Shown here: positions 5,262 to 12,063 of the stretch, in pieces
Position numbering within the stretch: position 1 is the stretch's first letter
Layout: each line of letters starts with the position of its first letter
From: Ruminococcus sp. UBA1394
GTDB taxonomy: Bacteria; Bacillota; Clostridia; Oscillospirales; Ruminococcaceae
Assembly (NCBI GenBank): GCA_002305725.1
Contig: DBQM01000017.1
Location: 1-12,192 of the forward strand
Direction: 5' to 3'
DNA length: 12,192 nt
Made by a program: the position numbers and the translations under genes
Notes under the pieces: generated by a model
The model's input: the letters and a program-made list of their open reading frames with translations, nothing else
What the model was told of the DNA's origin: nothing
The model's database searches: none

Positions 5262-7718
5262 TTATATTTTCCTTACTCCGATAAAAACAAGTGTAATAAG
5301 TGTACAGATAAGATTGTAAACCAGCAGCCATGCAGGAGAAAGGTCAGCAAATGCACTCAGAAGACAGTGCAGCGAAACGATTCCCATACCAAGCAGCGCT
5401 GAAACCGACTGGAGTATAACTCCCGACGAAACAATTTTTCTGATTGATTTCGCCGACATAAGCAGATTGACAAAGGAAGTAAACTTTCCGGAACAGGCAA
5501 GAGAAGTACTGGTCTTTCTCACCTTTCTTGTTTCCTCGTCATAATCTTTCACCATTCTTGTAGGAATTATTTTCAGAAGTTCCTCGCTGAAATCAAAAAG
5601 TCCTGAGATACGGTTTATTGTTATAAACGGGTCAATTGTCTTGATGATAACTGCCATATCGTGCTTTTCAAGCTGCTGCATGGACTTTTTAACAGCCGGA
5701 CTTGCAGTTATTTCAATTATGAACATTGCCGCAAGGTTTCCGGAAACTGAAAGATAAAGTGCGTCCCTTACGTCCTCAGTAAACTCCGTTTCCTTTGTCT
5801 TTGTCGGGACGCCCTCGATGTTGTGACTGTGCATAAGCTCACGGTTTCCCAGCAGAATACGCTTGTTGTCTATCCAGCCGCAGATTCCCATACCGTCCTC
5901 ATAGACGAAGTTTTCAACCTTTTTGAGCATCTTTTTCTTTCCTGCAATAACGTCGCTGAAAAGTTCCTTTAAAACACTGTCTGCGTAGGAAGTAAGACTT
6001 GCTGCGTCAAGGAGAGCCTCGTCAATTTTGGTATCGGAAAAAAGCTTTATTGAGCAAAGCTGGACTGTTCCGGCAGGGAAAAGCCTGTTTGCGTCTGTCA
6101 TTATTGAATTGGTATCATAAAAATCCTCAACACTCTGATATCCAAGCATAACACCGTGGTTTCTGGAGTATTTCCTTGCCGCCCTGCCAAGCGGTATATT
6201 TGCGATAAGCGGCATTGCCATACACGAACAGGCGCTTATATAGAGAGTGAATATGGAAAGACTGAAAGCGACTGTGTTGCCGTCCAGTGTCCTTATTTTC
6301 ATAAAGGTAACGGCAATTGAAGCAAGTGCTGAAAAAATCACAATAAACGGCACAAGCATTCTGCAAAGCATATCACCGCTGTCGGTAGAGAATGTGTACT
6401 TTGAAAAATCCCTGAGGAAATTTGTCTTTTTCATAGCCGCTAAAACAGGGAAATCGCCTATCGTTCCCCTTGTAAAGCTTTCAGACTTTATCTCGTCCTC
6501 AACACAGAAAATCGCATACTTGTTTCTTTCCCTTGAAGCAAAGTCAAAGTTGAGCTCGGCTCTTTTAAGAATAAGCCTTTTTCCGAAAGCATTGATAAGC
6601 ATGGACATTACTGCTATCGGCGTGTAAATATGGATTTTTCCCGTGGCAACCTGTGCCGGACTGATAATACAGGCAACTGACGCCGCCGCAGACGCCACCG
6701 CTCCGAAAGCGGCAAGACTGTCAGTATCCGCTTTGAATTTAACAAGCTTTGCAAGTCCGCTTTTTACTGTGTCAACAGAAACCATCATTGAAAGCAGAAC
6801 AACTATCAGCTGAACTGATGCAAATACAGCCGGATGCTGAGGAGTAAGCAGCTCCGGAACAGGCAGACCGATAGTTTCTCCCAGCGAAATGAAAGCTGAG
6901 AAAACAAACAGGACTGAAAGTACCGCAGATCTGAAAGAAAGACTTGATTTAAGCTCTGTTATGGAATTCTTTATCTCCCTTGCGTCCTCAAAGCTGTCAT
7001 AATCCCTGATAGTGCTTTCCGGCTTTTTGGGCTCGTCCGTGTTTACGGTGCGCATTTCCGGAACCGGTTCAATGGCAATATCAAGCGCCTCCGGGTCAGT
7101 ATCGGCAGACAAGTTAACCTGTGCCATTCTGTCAGCTTTCTTTTTCCTGCCGTCATCATGGGAGATGACAAATTTCCTGCTCTTTTTCTGCGGACGTGTA
7201 TAAACACCGTCCGGCGATTCTCTTTCGTATGTAAATTCCGGCTGTTTTTTCTTTTTGCGTCGGGAGCGCATTTCCTTCGCTCTTGTGGAATCGCTCATTT
7301 TTCTGACTTTCGGTATGTATTCCTCGTCAGAAGAATCCTTTGTCACAACCGCCCCGTCATAATCTCTTATTTCATCAGTCGCCCTCGGAGGCAGGTCAGC
7401 CGGATTTTTAATGACCTCCTTGACCGAATTGATGTACGAAACATTCGGCCTGCTGACATCTGACACCTGAAATTTCCCCGACCTGTGGCTTGGGGAAGGT
7501 CTTTTTTCGGGTGCATTAATCTGTACGATTTCGTCCAGACTGTAGGTTATAGTCTGGTCAGGAACACTGCCCTGCTTTGGAATGCTGAAAAAGCCGGTGT
7601 CCTGAATTTTCTTTGAATTATCCGGCGCCGCTGTATTTACCGAAGACTTAGCCTCACTGTTTTTTTCGCTGCCCGAATATTCATTCAATATATCATCAAG
7701 CGTGTAATTTTTTGGCAT
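5262..7718 (-). CDS. Catalytically degenerate P1B-type-ATPase-like membrane protein
   Basis: The 818-residue product has a long, polar, Lys/Arg/Asp-rich N-terminal region (1-255) with no evident domain. It is followed by a body laid out like a heavy-metal P-type ATPase. Membrane segments fall near 263-281, 297-316, 335-352, 364-380, 454-473, 484-505, 766-786 and 796-815. Landmarks align but are broken. The metal-site C-P-C appears as C497-S-C499. The phosphorylation motif D-K-T-G-T-L-T-x-G appears as D542-A-N-R-L-F-P-A-G550. The His-Pro of the nucleotide domain is replaced by S-Y-A-D-S (577-581). No T-G-E, T-G-D or G-D-G-x-N-D motif is present. The segments G-M-G-I-C-G-W-I-D-N-K-R and V-L-x-L-G-N-like I-L-L-G-N (621-625) still match the nucleotide-domain fold. 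Transport by phosphorylation therefore looks impossible; a structural or regulatory membrane role is inferred. It lies 46 bp after rlmB on the same strand with no terminator between. GGAG sits 10 bases before the ATG. Confidence 0.85.
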   Translation of the reverse strand: MPKNYTLDDILNEYSGSEKNSEAKSSVNTAAPDNSKKIQDTGFFSIPKQGSVPDQTITYSLDEIVQINAPEKRPSPSHRSGKFQVSDVSRPNVSYINSVKEVIKNPADLPPRATDEIRDYDGAVVTKDSSDEEYIPKVRKMSDSTRAKEMRSRRKKKKQPEFTYERESPDGVYTRPQKKSRKFVISHDDGRKKKADRMAQVNLSADTDPEALDIAIEPVPEMRTVNTDEPKKPESTIRDYDSFEDAREIKNSITELKSSLSFRSAVLSVLFVFSAFISLGETIGLPVPELLTPQHPAVFASVQLIVVLLSMMVSVDTVKSGLAKLVKFKADTDSLAAFGAVASAAASVACIISPAQVATGKIHIYTPIAVMSMLINAFGKRLILKRAELNFDFASRERNKYAIFCVEDEIKSESFTRGTIGDFPVLAAMKKTNFLRDFSKYTFSTDSGDMLCRMLVPFIVIFSALASIAVTFMKIRTLDGNTVAFSLSIFTLYISACSCMAMPLIANIPLGRAARKYSRNHGVMLGYQSVEDFYDTNSIMTDANRLFPAGTVQLCSIKLFSDTKIDEALLDAASLTSYADSVLKELFSDVIAGKKKMLKKVENFVYEDGMGICGWIDNKRILLGNRELMHSHNIEGVPTKTKETEFTEDVRDALYLSVSGNLAAMFIIEITASPAVKKSMQQLEKHDMAVIIKTIDPFITINRISGLFDFSEELLKIIPTRMVKDYDEETRKVRKTSTSLACSGKFTSFVNLLMSAKSIRKIVSSGVILQSVSALLGMGIVSLHCLLSAFADLSPAWLLVYNLICTLITLVFIGVRKI

Positions 7719-7764
7719 TTAAATCATTCTCCAATTTTTTTATTCCTCTGACAGCACCGCAGAA

Positions 7765-8529
7765 TTATTTCTGCTGACTGCCCGGTACTGTCCTTTGTCT
7801 TACAGCTTCATACATAAAGATTCCTGCCGCAACTGATGCATTAAGGGAAGTTATTTTGCCGTACATAGGCAGTTTCAGCAGAAAATCACATTTTTCCTTT
7901 ATAAGTCTGCCCATGCCAAACCCCTCAGAGCCGATGACCAGACCTATGCTTCCCCGCAGGTCCACGCCGTCATAGCAGCTTTCCCCCGAGGCGTCAGTAC
8001 CATAAATCCATACGCCGTTTTCTTTAAGGGTATCAATAGCAGAGGCAAGGTTTGAAACTCTTGCCACCGGCAGCCAGCTTGCCGCACCGGCAGAAGTCTT
8101 GAAAACAGTCGCATTAAGGGACGCACTTCTGCGTTTCGGAATAATAATTCCGTCAGCGCCGGCAGATTCCGCCGTTCTTATAATCGCTCCCAGGTTGTGC
8201 GGGTCTTCGATCTCGTCGCAGATAATTATAAAAGGCTGTGTACCTTTTTTTGCCGAAACTGCAAGGATATCCTCAACGGACGCATATTCCGCACACGCCC
8301 CCACGGCTGCAACACCCTGGTGTGACTTTCCGCCTGTCAGCTGGTCAAGCTTGCGGCTGTCCGCATTTTTCACAACTGCCCCGGCTTCTTTCGCCATTGA
8401 GCGTATCTTCCCGAGAATACCGCCCTCACCGCTTATATAGACGGTATCAACAGGCGCACCGGATTTCAGCGCTTCTAAAACAGGATTTCTTCCGCATATT
8501 ATATTATCATCAAATTTATTGCTGTTCAT
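7765..8529 (-). CDS. rlmB: 23S rRNA 2'-O-methyltransferase RlmB (SpoU/TrmH family)
   Basis: This SPOUT-class enzyme transfers a methyl group from S-adenosylmethionine to a ribose 2'-oxygen, in RlmB at G2251 of 23S rRNA. The 254 residues show an N-terminal substrate-binding domain (about 9-80, starting I-C-G-R-N-P-V-L-E-A) and the knotted catalytic domain. The three SpoU motifs are all present: N112-L-G-A-I-I-R118-T-A-E121; G-L-V-I-G-S-E-G (196-203); and L-P-M-Y-G-K-I-T-S-L-N-A-S (220-232). The similar tRNA methyltransferase TrmH lacks this N-terminal domain. The Shine-Dalgarno site before the ATG at 8527-8529 is weak (GAAAG), unlike its neighbours. It is the first gene of a unit with the P-type-ATPase-like gene. 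A small hairpin (7759-7774) at its stop has no T tract and is unlikely to terminate. Family assignment is firm; the exact rRNA site is inferred. Confidence 0.92.
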   Translation of the reverse strand: MNSNKFDDNIICGRNPVLEALKSGAPVDTVYISGEGGILGKIRSMAKEAGAVVKNADSRKLDQLTGGKSHQGVAAVGACAEYASVEDILAVSAKKGTQPFIIICDEIEDPHNLGAIIRTAESAGADGIIIPKRRSASLNATVFKTSAGAASWLPVARVSNLASAIDTLKENGVWIYGTDASGESCYDGVDLRGSIGLVIGSEGFGMGRLIKEKCDFLLKLPMYGKITSLNASVAAGIFMYEAVRQRTVPGSQQK

Positions 8530-8580
8530 AATATCAGTCTTTCATATTAAATTGATCCGCTGTAAAAGGGATTATTTATA

Positions 8581-8609
8581 ATTATAACATTATTACAAAA
8601 AAATTACAA
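8581..8609 (-). promoter_or_regulatory. Sigma-A promoter of rlmB
   Basis: On the minus strand TTGTAA (8604-8609), a 17-bp spacer and a perfect TATAAT (8581-8586) lie about 50 bp upstream of the rlmB start codon. The surroundings are very AT-rich, but the spacing is ideal. Confidence 0.65.
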
Positions 8610-8662
8610 GTACATATTTAAGGAAACAGCAAAAATATATTTTTTTCTGAAAAAATGAGCAA

Positions 8663-8681
8663 GGGCGGGTATTGCCCGCCC
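8663..8681 (-). terminator. GC-rich terminator of the 86-residue protein gene
   Basis: GGGCGGG (8663-8669) pairs perfectly with CCCGCCC (8675-8681) around a 5-base loop, about 14 bp after the stop codon. On the minus strand TTGCTCATTTTTT follows, so the T run starts a few bases late. It separates this gene from the rlmB promoter. Confidence 0.7.
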
Positions 8682-8695
8682 GAATACAGTTCGTT

Positions 8696-8956
8696 TCATT
8701 TTATAATAAACCAGTAAGCCGCCAGAGCGCCGCAGAATCCGGACGCAAAAGCCGCAGCGGCAATTACAGACCGCCTTAAAACAAGTGATTTCGGCTTTTT
8801 CGGACTCATACTCCGTATCATCTGCTCCGCCTCCGCCCTCACAAGCTTACATGACACGCTGCTCATGTTTGGTTTCAGATACAGCACAGCCTTTTCAAAA
8901 TAAAGGCTCTGGGGATTGTTTATTTCAAGCACCTTTTTGTTTACGCCCTTTATCAT
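8696..8956 (-). CDS. Small protein with C-terminal membrane anchor, unknown
   Basis: This 86-residue protein is supported by a strong GGAGG 7 bases before the ATG and by its own terminator. Residues 1-61 are soluble, with a motif-like stretch around N-N-P-Q-S-L-Y-F-E-K-A-V-L-Y-L-K-P (13-29) and a charged helix (37-52). A basic patch K-K-P-K-S-L-V-L-R-R (53-62) precedes a single membrane span of about 22 residues (63-84), leaving only I-K at the end. This is a tail-anchor layout with the soluble part expected in the cytosol by the positive-inside rule. No family is recognised. It lies just downstream of the origin-like repeat region, which may be coincidence. No convincing promoter was identified in the leader. 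Confidence 0.8.
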   Translation of the reverse strand: MIKGVNKKVLEINNPQSLYFEKAVLYLKPNMSSVSCKLVRAEAEQMIRSMSPKKPKSLVLRRSVIAAAAFASGFCGALAAYWFIIK

Positions 8957-9047
8957 AAGTTTTCCTCCGGAATTTAATTCTACAAAGTGATTTTTGCCTT
9001 AAATTGCCGTTTATATACACACTGTAATAGTTTTTTGTTCAAAACTG

Positions 9048-9120
9048 TGTTGAAAACCCTGTGGAAAAGGTGGAAAACATACCGAAAAACTGTTGAAAAC
9101 CCTGTGGAAAGAGTGGAAAA
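9048..9120. repeat. Two 30-bp units of DnaA-box-like nonamers
   Basis: Two copies of a 30-bp unit (9048-9077 and 9091-9120) are identical at 28 of 30 positions and offset by 43 bp. Each contains, in the same order and orientation, TGTTGAAAA, CCC, a TGTGGAAA-type nonamer and a GTGGAAAA-type nonamer. Read on the minus strand these are TTTTCCACA (9060-9068), CTTTCCACA (9103-9111), TTTTCCACC, TTTTCCACT and two TTTTCAACA. The DnaA-box consensus is TTATCCACA, so TTTTCCACA differs at one base. Confidence 0.75.
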
Positions 9121-9254
9121 GTCCGTATCAACGTGTTTTTTTATCTGTTGAAAGTACATATTACTACTTGTAAAATCAAAATGTAACACACTTTACCATT
9201 TTGTAACCTTTTGGTGAATTATCTGAAGATATTCAGCTGATTTTTCAACGTTAT

Positions 9255-9283
9255 AGTAAACGAAAAAATATTTTTCGTTTACT
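9255..9283. repeat. AT-rich perfect inverted repeat
   Basis: AGTAAACGAAAAA (9255-9267) and its exact complement (9271-9283) form a 13-bp stem with a 3-base loop. Neither strand has a T tract after it, and the stem has only three G/C pairs, so it does not read as a normal terminator. It lies inside the AT-rich part of the origin-like region and could be a protein-binding site or an extrusion-prone cruciform. Confidence 0.6.
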
Positions 9284-9285
9284 GT

Positions 9286-9332
9286 TTGCCGATATGCACG
9301 AAGTTTACGAAGTAAGCGGATGTGCAAGGCAA
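9286..9332. other. Long-range stem-loop structure, function unknown
   Basis: TTGCC (9286-9290) pairs with GGCAA (9328-9332), and TGCAC (9295-9299) pairs with GTGCA (9322-9326), leaving an asymmetric internal loop (GATA on one side, A on the other). Within the loop, TTAC-GAA-GTAA (from about 9305) can form a small apical hairpin. The structure is too regular to ignore but too short to name. It could be part of the ogg 3' region read on the minus strand, a small RNA, or a DNA structure. Confidence 0.4.
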
Positions 9333-9343
9333 TAAAAAAATTA

Positions 9344-9382
9344 TTATAGTGAAAGCAAAATTATTTTTTGCTTTCACTATAA
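9344..9382 (-). terminator. Strong intrinsic terminator of the ybaK-ogg unit
   Basis: A perfect 17-bp stem (9344-9360 with 9366-9382) encloses a 5-base loop and begins 2 bp beyond the glycosylase stop codon. On the minus strand TAATTTTTTTATT follows. The stem is long but AT-rich; its length and the T run make termination likely. The plus strand also has a T-rich stretch after it. Confidence 0.8.
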
Positions 9383-9384
9383 TT

Positions 9385-10191
9385 TTATTTTTCCAGATTC
9401 CTTATATAATGAAAGAGATACTGCTGTGCAATTCCCTCAATGCCCTTTGTCACTTTGGGGAGTCCCTGTGGATAATAATTTTCCATAACTCTTTTTATCC
9501 ATACGTCAACAGGGAAAGCCTCAGTCCTGTACATTCCGAAAAGCAGGACGCATTCCGCAACCTTCGGCCCTACTCCCTTTATGGTCATAAGACTTTTTCT
9601 TGCCTCGTCTATTGGCATATACGGAATTTTTTTCAGTTCAAGAACACCCTCTGCCGTTTTCTGAGCAGCGTCCACAAGGTATTTTGCACGGAAACCTGCA
9701 CGGAGAAATCCCAGACTTTCGGGAGTTTCACCAGCCATTTCCACAGCTGTCGGGAAATGTCCGTAATGCTCACAAAGGCGTGAAATGATACCTTTGATAC
9801 GTGGAATATTGTTGTTCTGCGATATTATAAAGGAGCAAAGACACTCCCAGCTGTCCTGTCTGAGAAGTCTTATTCCGCCGGCAAATTCACAGGCTTTTTT
9901 CAGCGTTTCATCAGCTGAAAGACGTTTTTTTATTTCGCCGTAATCGGTATCAAGGTCAAAATAATCAGTCCATACAGAGAGAAAGTCCTCCTCGCCTGTA
10001 TCGTGAAATATAAAGCACTCGCCGTCATAGGAAATCGTAAGAGGACGGTCCAGGAAGAAACCGGTGTATGTACACTTATATTCTGTGGGTACTTTCTCCC
10101 AGCGAAACGCCTGACCGCAGTCGATGGTTTCGTCAAGGTCAAAATCCGGCTGATAAAGACAGATGTTATTTTGCTTTCTGATATATTCCAT
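9385..10191 (-). CDS. ogg: 8-oxoguanine DNA glycosylase, OGG1 type
   Basis: This base-excision repair enzyme removes 8-oxoguanine from DNA and, as a bifunctional glycosylase, nicks the strand at the abasic site. The 268 residues show the OGG N-terminal domain (about 10-110, with G-Q-A-F-R-W at 26-31) and the helix-hairpin-helix GPD domain. Q-N-N-N at 125-128 fits the damage-recognition region. The hairpin G-V-G-P-K (206-210) supplies the Schiff-base lysine K210, and P-V-D-V-W (227-231) supplies the catalytic aspartate D229. The presence of the N-terminal domain separates it from AlkA- or endonuclease III-type relatives. The ATG at 10189-10191 has AGGAG 7 bases upstream. It follows the YbaK-type gene by 10 bp in one transcript. 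The pairing with a tRNA-editing enzyme has no obvious pathway meaning. Confidence 0.92.
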   Translation of the reverse strand: MEYIRKQNNICLYQPDFDLDETIDCGQAFRWEKVPTEYKCTYTGFFLDRPLTISYDGECFIFHDTGEEDFLSVWTDYFDLDTDYGEIKKRLSADETLKKACEFAGGIRLLRQDSWECLCSFIISQNNNIPRIKGIISRLCEHYGHFPTAVEMAGETPESLGFLRAGFRAKYLVDAAQKTAEGVLELKKIPYMPIDEARKSLMTIKGVGPKVAECVLLFGMYRTEAFPVDVWIKRVMENYYPQGLPKVTKGIEGIAQQYLFHYIRNLEK

Positions 10192-10201
10192 GGTATTCTC
10201 C

Positions 10202-10672
10202 TTAAATATCCTTAATGATATCGGCAGTTTTTACAGGGACAATTTTCTTTAAGTCCTCAAAGCTCATTTCAACCTGGCAGCCTACCTTGCCGCCGCTGAA
10301 ATAAACGGTATCAAAATCCTGTATAGTTGTATGCGCAGTTGTGTTGAAAAGCTTTTTCATGCCGACAGGTGAACAGCCGCCGTGAATATAGCCGGTAAGC
10401 GGAAGAAGTTCTTTCGACTTTATCATTTCAATTGATTTCTCCCCAACAGCCTTTGCGGCTTTTTTCAGGTCAAGCTCTTCGCAGACGGGTACCATAAAAA
10501 CATAATTTTTCCTGCTTTTCCCCACAGTCACAAGCGTCTTGAAAACCCTGTCGGGATTTTCGTCAAGCACAGCGGCAACCTCCTCACCGTTTACCGTTTC
10601 GGTGTCGTAAAAATAGTAATTGTATTTCAGCTTTTTGCTTTCGATAGTACGCATTACATTAGTTTTTTCCAT
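10202..10672 (-). CDS. ybaK: Cys-tRNA(Pro)/YbaK-type aminoacyl-tRNA deacylase
   Basis: This small cytosolic editing enzyme hydrolyses mischarged aminoacyl-tRNA, in YbaK/EbsC chiefly Cys-tRNA(Pro), which prolyl-tRNA synthetase makes by mistake. The 156-residue length is normal. Signatures are the invariant lysine in V-F-K45-T-L-V, the glycine-rich G-G-C-S-P-V-G-M-K-K (98-107) and the closing S-G-G-K-V-G-C-Q (126-133). The first ATG in frame is used, with AAGGA about 9 bases upstream. It is the promoter-proximal gene of a two-gene unit with the glycosylase, separated by only 10 bp. Related ProX or YeaK proteins edit Ala-tRNA; the S-P-V-G motif and N-terminal layout fit YbaK best, but substrate preference is inferred. 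Confidence 0.92.
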   Translation of the reverse strand: MEKTNVMRTIESKKLKYNYYFYDTETVNGEEVAAVLDENPDRVFKTLVTVGKSRKNYVFMVPVCEELDLKKAAKAVGEKSIEMIKSKELLPLTGYIHGGCSPVGMKKLFNTTAHTTIQDFDTVYFSGGKVGCQVEMSFEDLKKIVPVKTADIIKDI

Positions 10673-10695
10673 TGTTCATCGTCCTTTCAGAATCT

Positions 10696-10724
10696 ATGAT
10701 ATCACAAAAAGCGGAGAAAAGCAA
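10696..10724 (-). promoter_or_regulatory. Sigma-A promoter of the ybaK-ogg unit
   Basis: TTGCTT (10719-10724), a 17-bp spacer and TATCAT (10696-10701) with an upstream TGn extension lie on the minus strand about 24 bp before the ybaK start. It is back to back with the promoter at 10788-10816. Confidence 0.7.
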
Positions 10725-10787
10725 CCAATAGTGAAATCTATGAAAAAACAATTCTTTATACCCATCAGAATCCGGTAACTGTTTTTG

Positions 10788-10816
10788 TTTACATATCAGA
10801 CAGATTGTGATATGAT
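10788..10816 (+). promoter_or_regulatory. Sigma-A promoter of the 408-residue protein gene
   Basis: TTTACA (10788-10793), a 17-bp spacer and TATGAT (10811-10816) with a TGn extension match the sigma-A consensus at 10 of 12 core positions. The GGAGG Shine-Dalgarno site (10827-10831) and ATG (10837) follow closely, giving a very short leader of about 15 bases. Confidence 0.75.
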
Positions 10817-10836
10817 AAAGAAAAACGGAGGTAAAA

Positions 10837-12063
10837 ATGGAATACGACGAAGATTACGAAATATATAAATTTTTAAAAGAGGCGGCGGACAATTACGTCC
10901 CCATAAAAAAACGTCTGAAAGCCATCGGACTGACATCTGACGAGGCGTACCAGAAAGCCTGTGAGTACAAAAACGAGTTTTACAGCCTGCTGAAAAGTCA
11001 TGGTATTGACAGCAGGATACCCGAAATAATTCTTATCGACATCTGCAAGCAGACTCAATTTTACAGGGACGAGGGTATGTTCCGGCTTTATTGCATGGCA
11101 GCAGCTGACAGGATTCTGCTTTTTGAAAATATTACTGATAAAGAGCAGATGATTCTCTGCTGGCTGGACATTAAGGACAAGGCGGAAGAACTTATGGCAT
11201 ATCTGCAGGGTTTGCCGGTATACAGAAAACGCCTTGAAAAGCTGGTTAAATCCATTAAGAAAAGTCCGACTGAAAAGGCTGACCTTGAAGAACAGGCTAA
11301 CCTTTACAAAATGTCACTTGAACACGGGTTTATTTACAAGTACGGTTACAAGAACAACCTTTATCTCAACAATGTGGGAGAGCTTGTCCGGCTGGTAAAC
11401 TCAAATGAACAGCTGAAATCCGTTAAGCCTTATGTTTACAGCGCTGTACTCAGCCGAAAGCACAAAATGATGCTTGAAAGGGCGGACTACACGCCTAATA
11501 TCAAGGACGTTTTCAAGTATAAGGAGTACAAGATTTACGACGACAACGGCAAGAATTTTGATACATATCAGTCTTATCTTGAACTGTACGAACAGTTACA
11601 GCGCTACTATTCCGATGACCCGGAAGTAGATATCAGCTTTTCGGATTACTGTTTTGCAACTCTTTCCAACCTCAGCGAGTGGTATCACGAAAACTGCAAA
11701 CCCAACGAACATATTCCGATGCAAATGAAACGGACTATTTTGAAATATTACGGATTCAAAAGCTGGTTCTTTAAAAGTATCCCTGATTTAGGTGATTTTG
11801 CCGAGGGAAATCCGGTTATGGAAATTGCTTTTGACAATACCCTCGACAATCATTTCGACCTGTTTAAAGAGTTTGTAAACGCTGTGTACAACGAGGAAGA
11901 TACACAGAAATATGTGAAGGAATTTTACCGTCTTTCCGAAGCTGAAAAGCTGTCCCCTGACAAGAAAAAGGGACTGCTTTTTGCAAGGCTTTATCTTACC
12001 AGCGCAATGGAGGACAGGATAATGTATATGATGGTGGAGTCGGCTGAAAACCTTATAAAATAA
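10837..12063 (+). CDS. Unrecognised 408-residue soluble protein
   Basis: No family is recognised. The 408-residue protein has no signal peptide or membrane span, is rich in Tyr, Lys, Glu and Leu, and looks mostly alpha-helical, so it is probably cytosolic. Visible features are an acidic first decade (M-E-Y-D-E-D-Y-E), charged helical stretches near 105-165 with Lys-rich patches (130-147), an aromatic/basic segment Y-K-Y-G-Y-K-N-N-L-Y-L (167-177) and E-W-Y-H-E-N-C (281-287). H-x-x-H or GxGKS-type catalytic motifs are absent. Helical repeat proteins or phage-defence-like accessory proteins can look similar, but nothing here supports either specifically. GGAGG lies 5 bases before the ATG and the gene has its own promoter. 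It is divergent from ybaK. Its codons look like those of its neighbours, so recent transfer is not evident. Confidence 0.85.
   Translation: MEYDEDYEIYKFLKEAADNYVPIKKRLKAIGLTSDEAYQKACEYKNEFYSLLKSHGIDSRIPEIILIDICKQTQFYRDEGMFRLYCMAAADRILLFENITDKEQMILCWLDIKDKAEELMAYLQGLPVYRKRLEKLVKSIKKSPTEKADLEEQANLYKMSLEHGFIYKYGYKNNLYLNNVGELVRLVNSNEQLKSVKPYVYSAVLSRKHKMMLERADYTPNIKDVFKYKEYKIYDDNGKNFDTYQSYLELYEQLQRYYSDDPEVDISFSDYCFATLSNLSEWYHENCKPNEHIPMQMKRTILKYYGFKSWFFKSIPDLGDFAEGNPVMEIAFDNTLDNHFDLFKEFVNAVYNEEDTQKYVKEFYRLSEAEKLSPDKKKGLLFARLYLTSAMEDRIMYMMVESAENLIK

Larger units (their letters stand above)
8957..9384. other. 428-bp gene-free region with origin-like features
   Basis: No credible gene lies here. From left to right it holds the leader of the 86-residue protein, a near-match to the DnaA box form TTATACACA (9013-9021, 8 of 9), two copies of a triple-nonamer unit (9048-9120), one more related nonamer TGTTGAAAG (9146-9154), a strongly AT-rich stretch (about 9155-9285) and three hairpins in a row (9255-9283, 9286-9332, 9344-9382). 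Clustered DnaA-box-like sites next to AT-rich DNA are the usual make-up of a bacterial replication origin. The neighbours are not the typical dnaA/dnaN/rpmH set, so origin function is a hypothesis. Confidence 0.45.

Noticed and set aside
9048..9120. CRISPR-like direct repeats
   Set aside because: Only two copies exist, with a 13-bp gap, and each copy is itself made of DnaA-box-like nonamers. There are no cas genes and no further units.
8980..9189. Minus-strand open frame of 69 codons with a GTG start
   Set aside because: It has no ribosome-binding site, no recognisable protein features, and is composed largely of the translated nonamer repeats.
9255..9283. Intrinsic terminator
   Set aside because: The stem is almost all A-T and neither strand has a T run after it; the nearby stem at 9344-9382 already fits as the ogg terminator.
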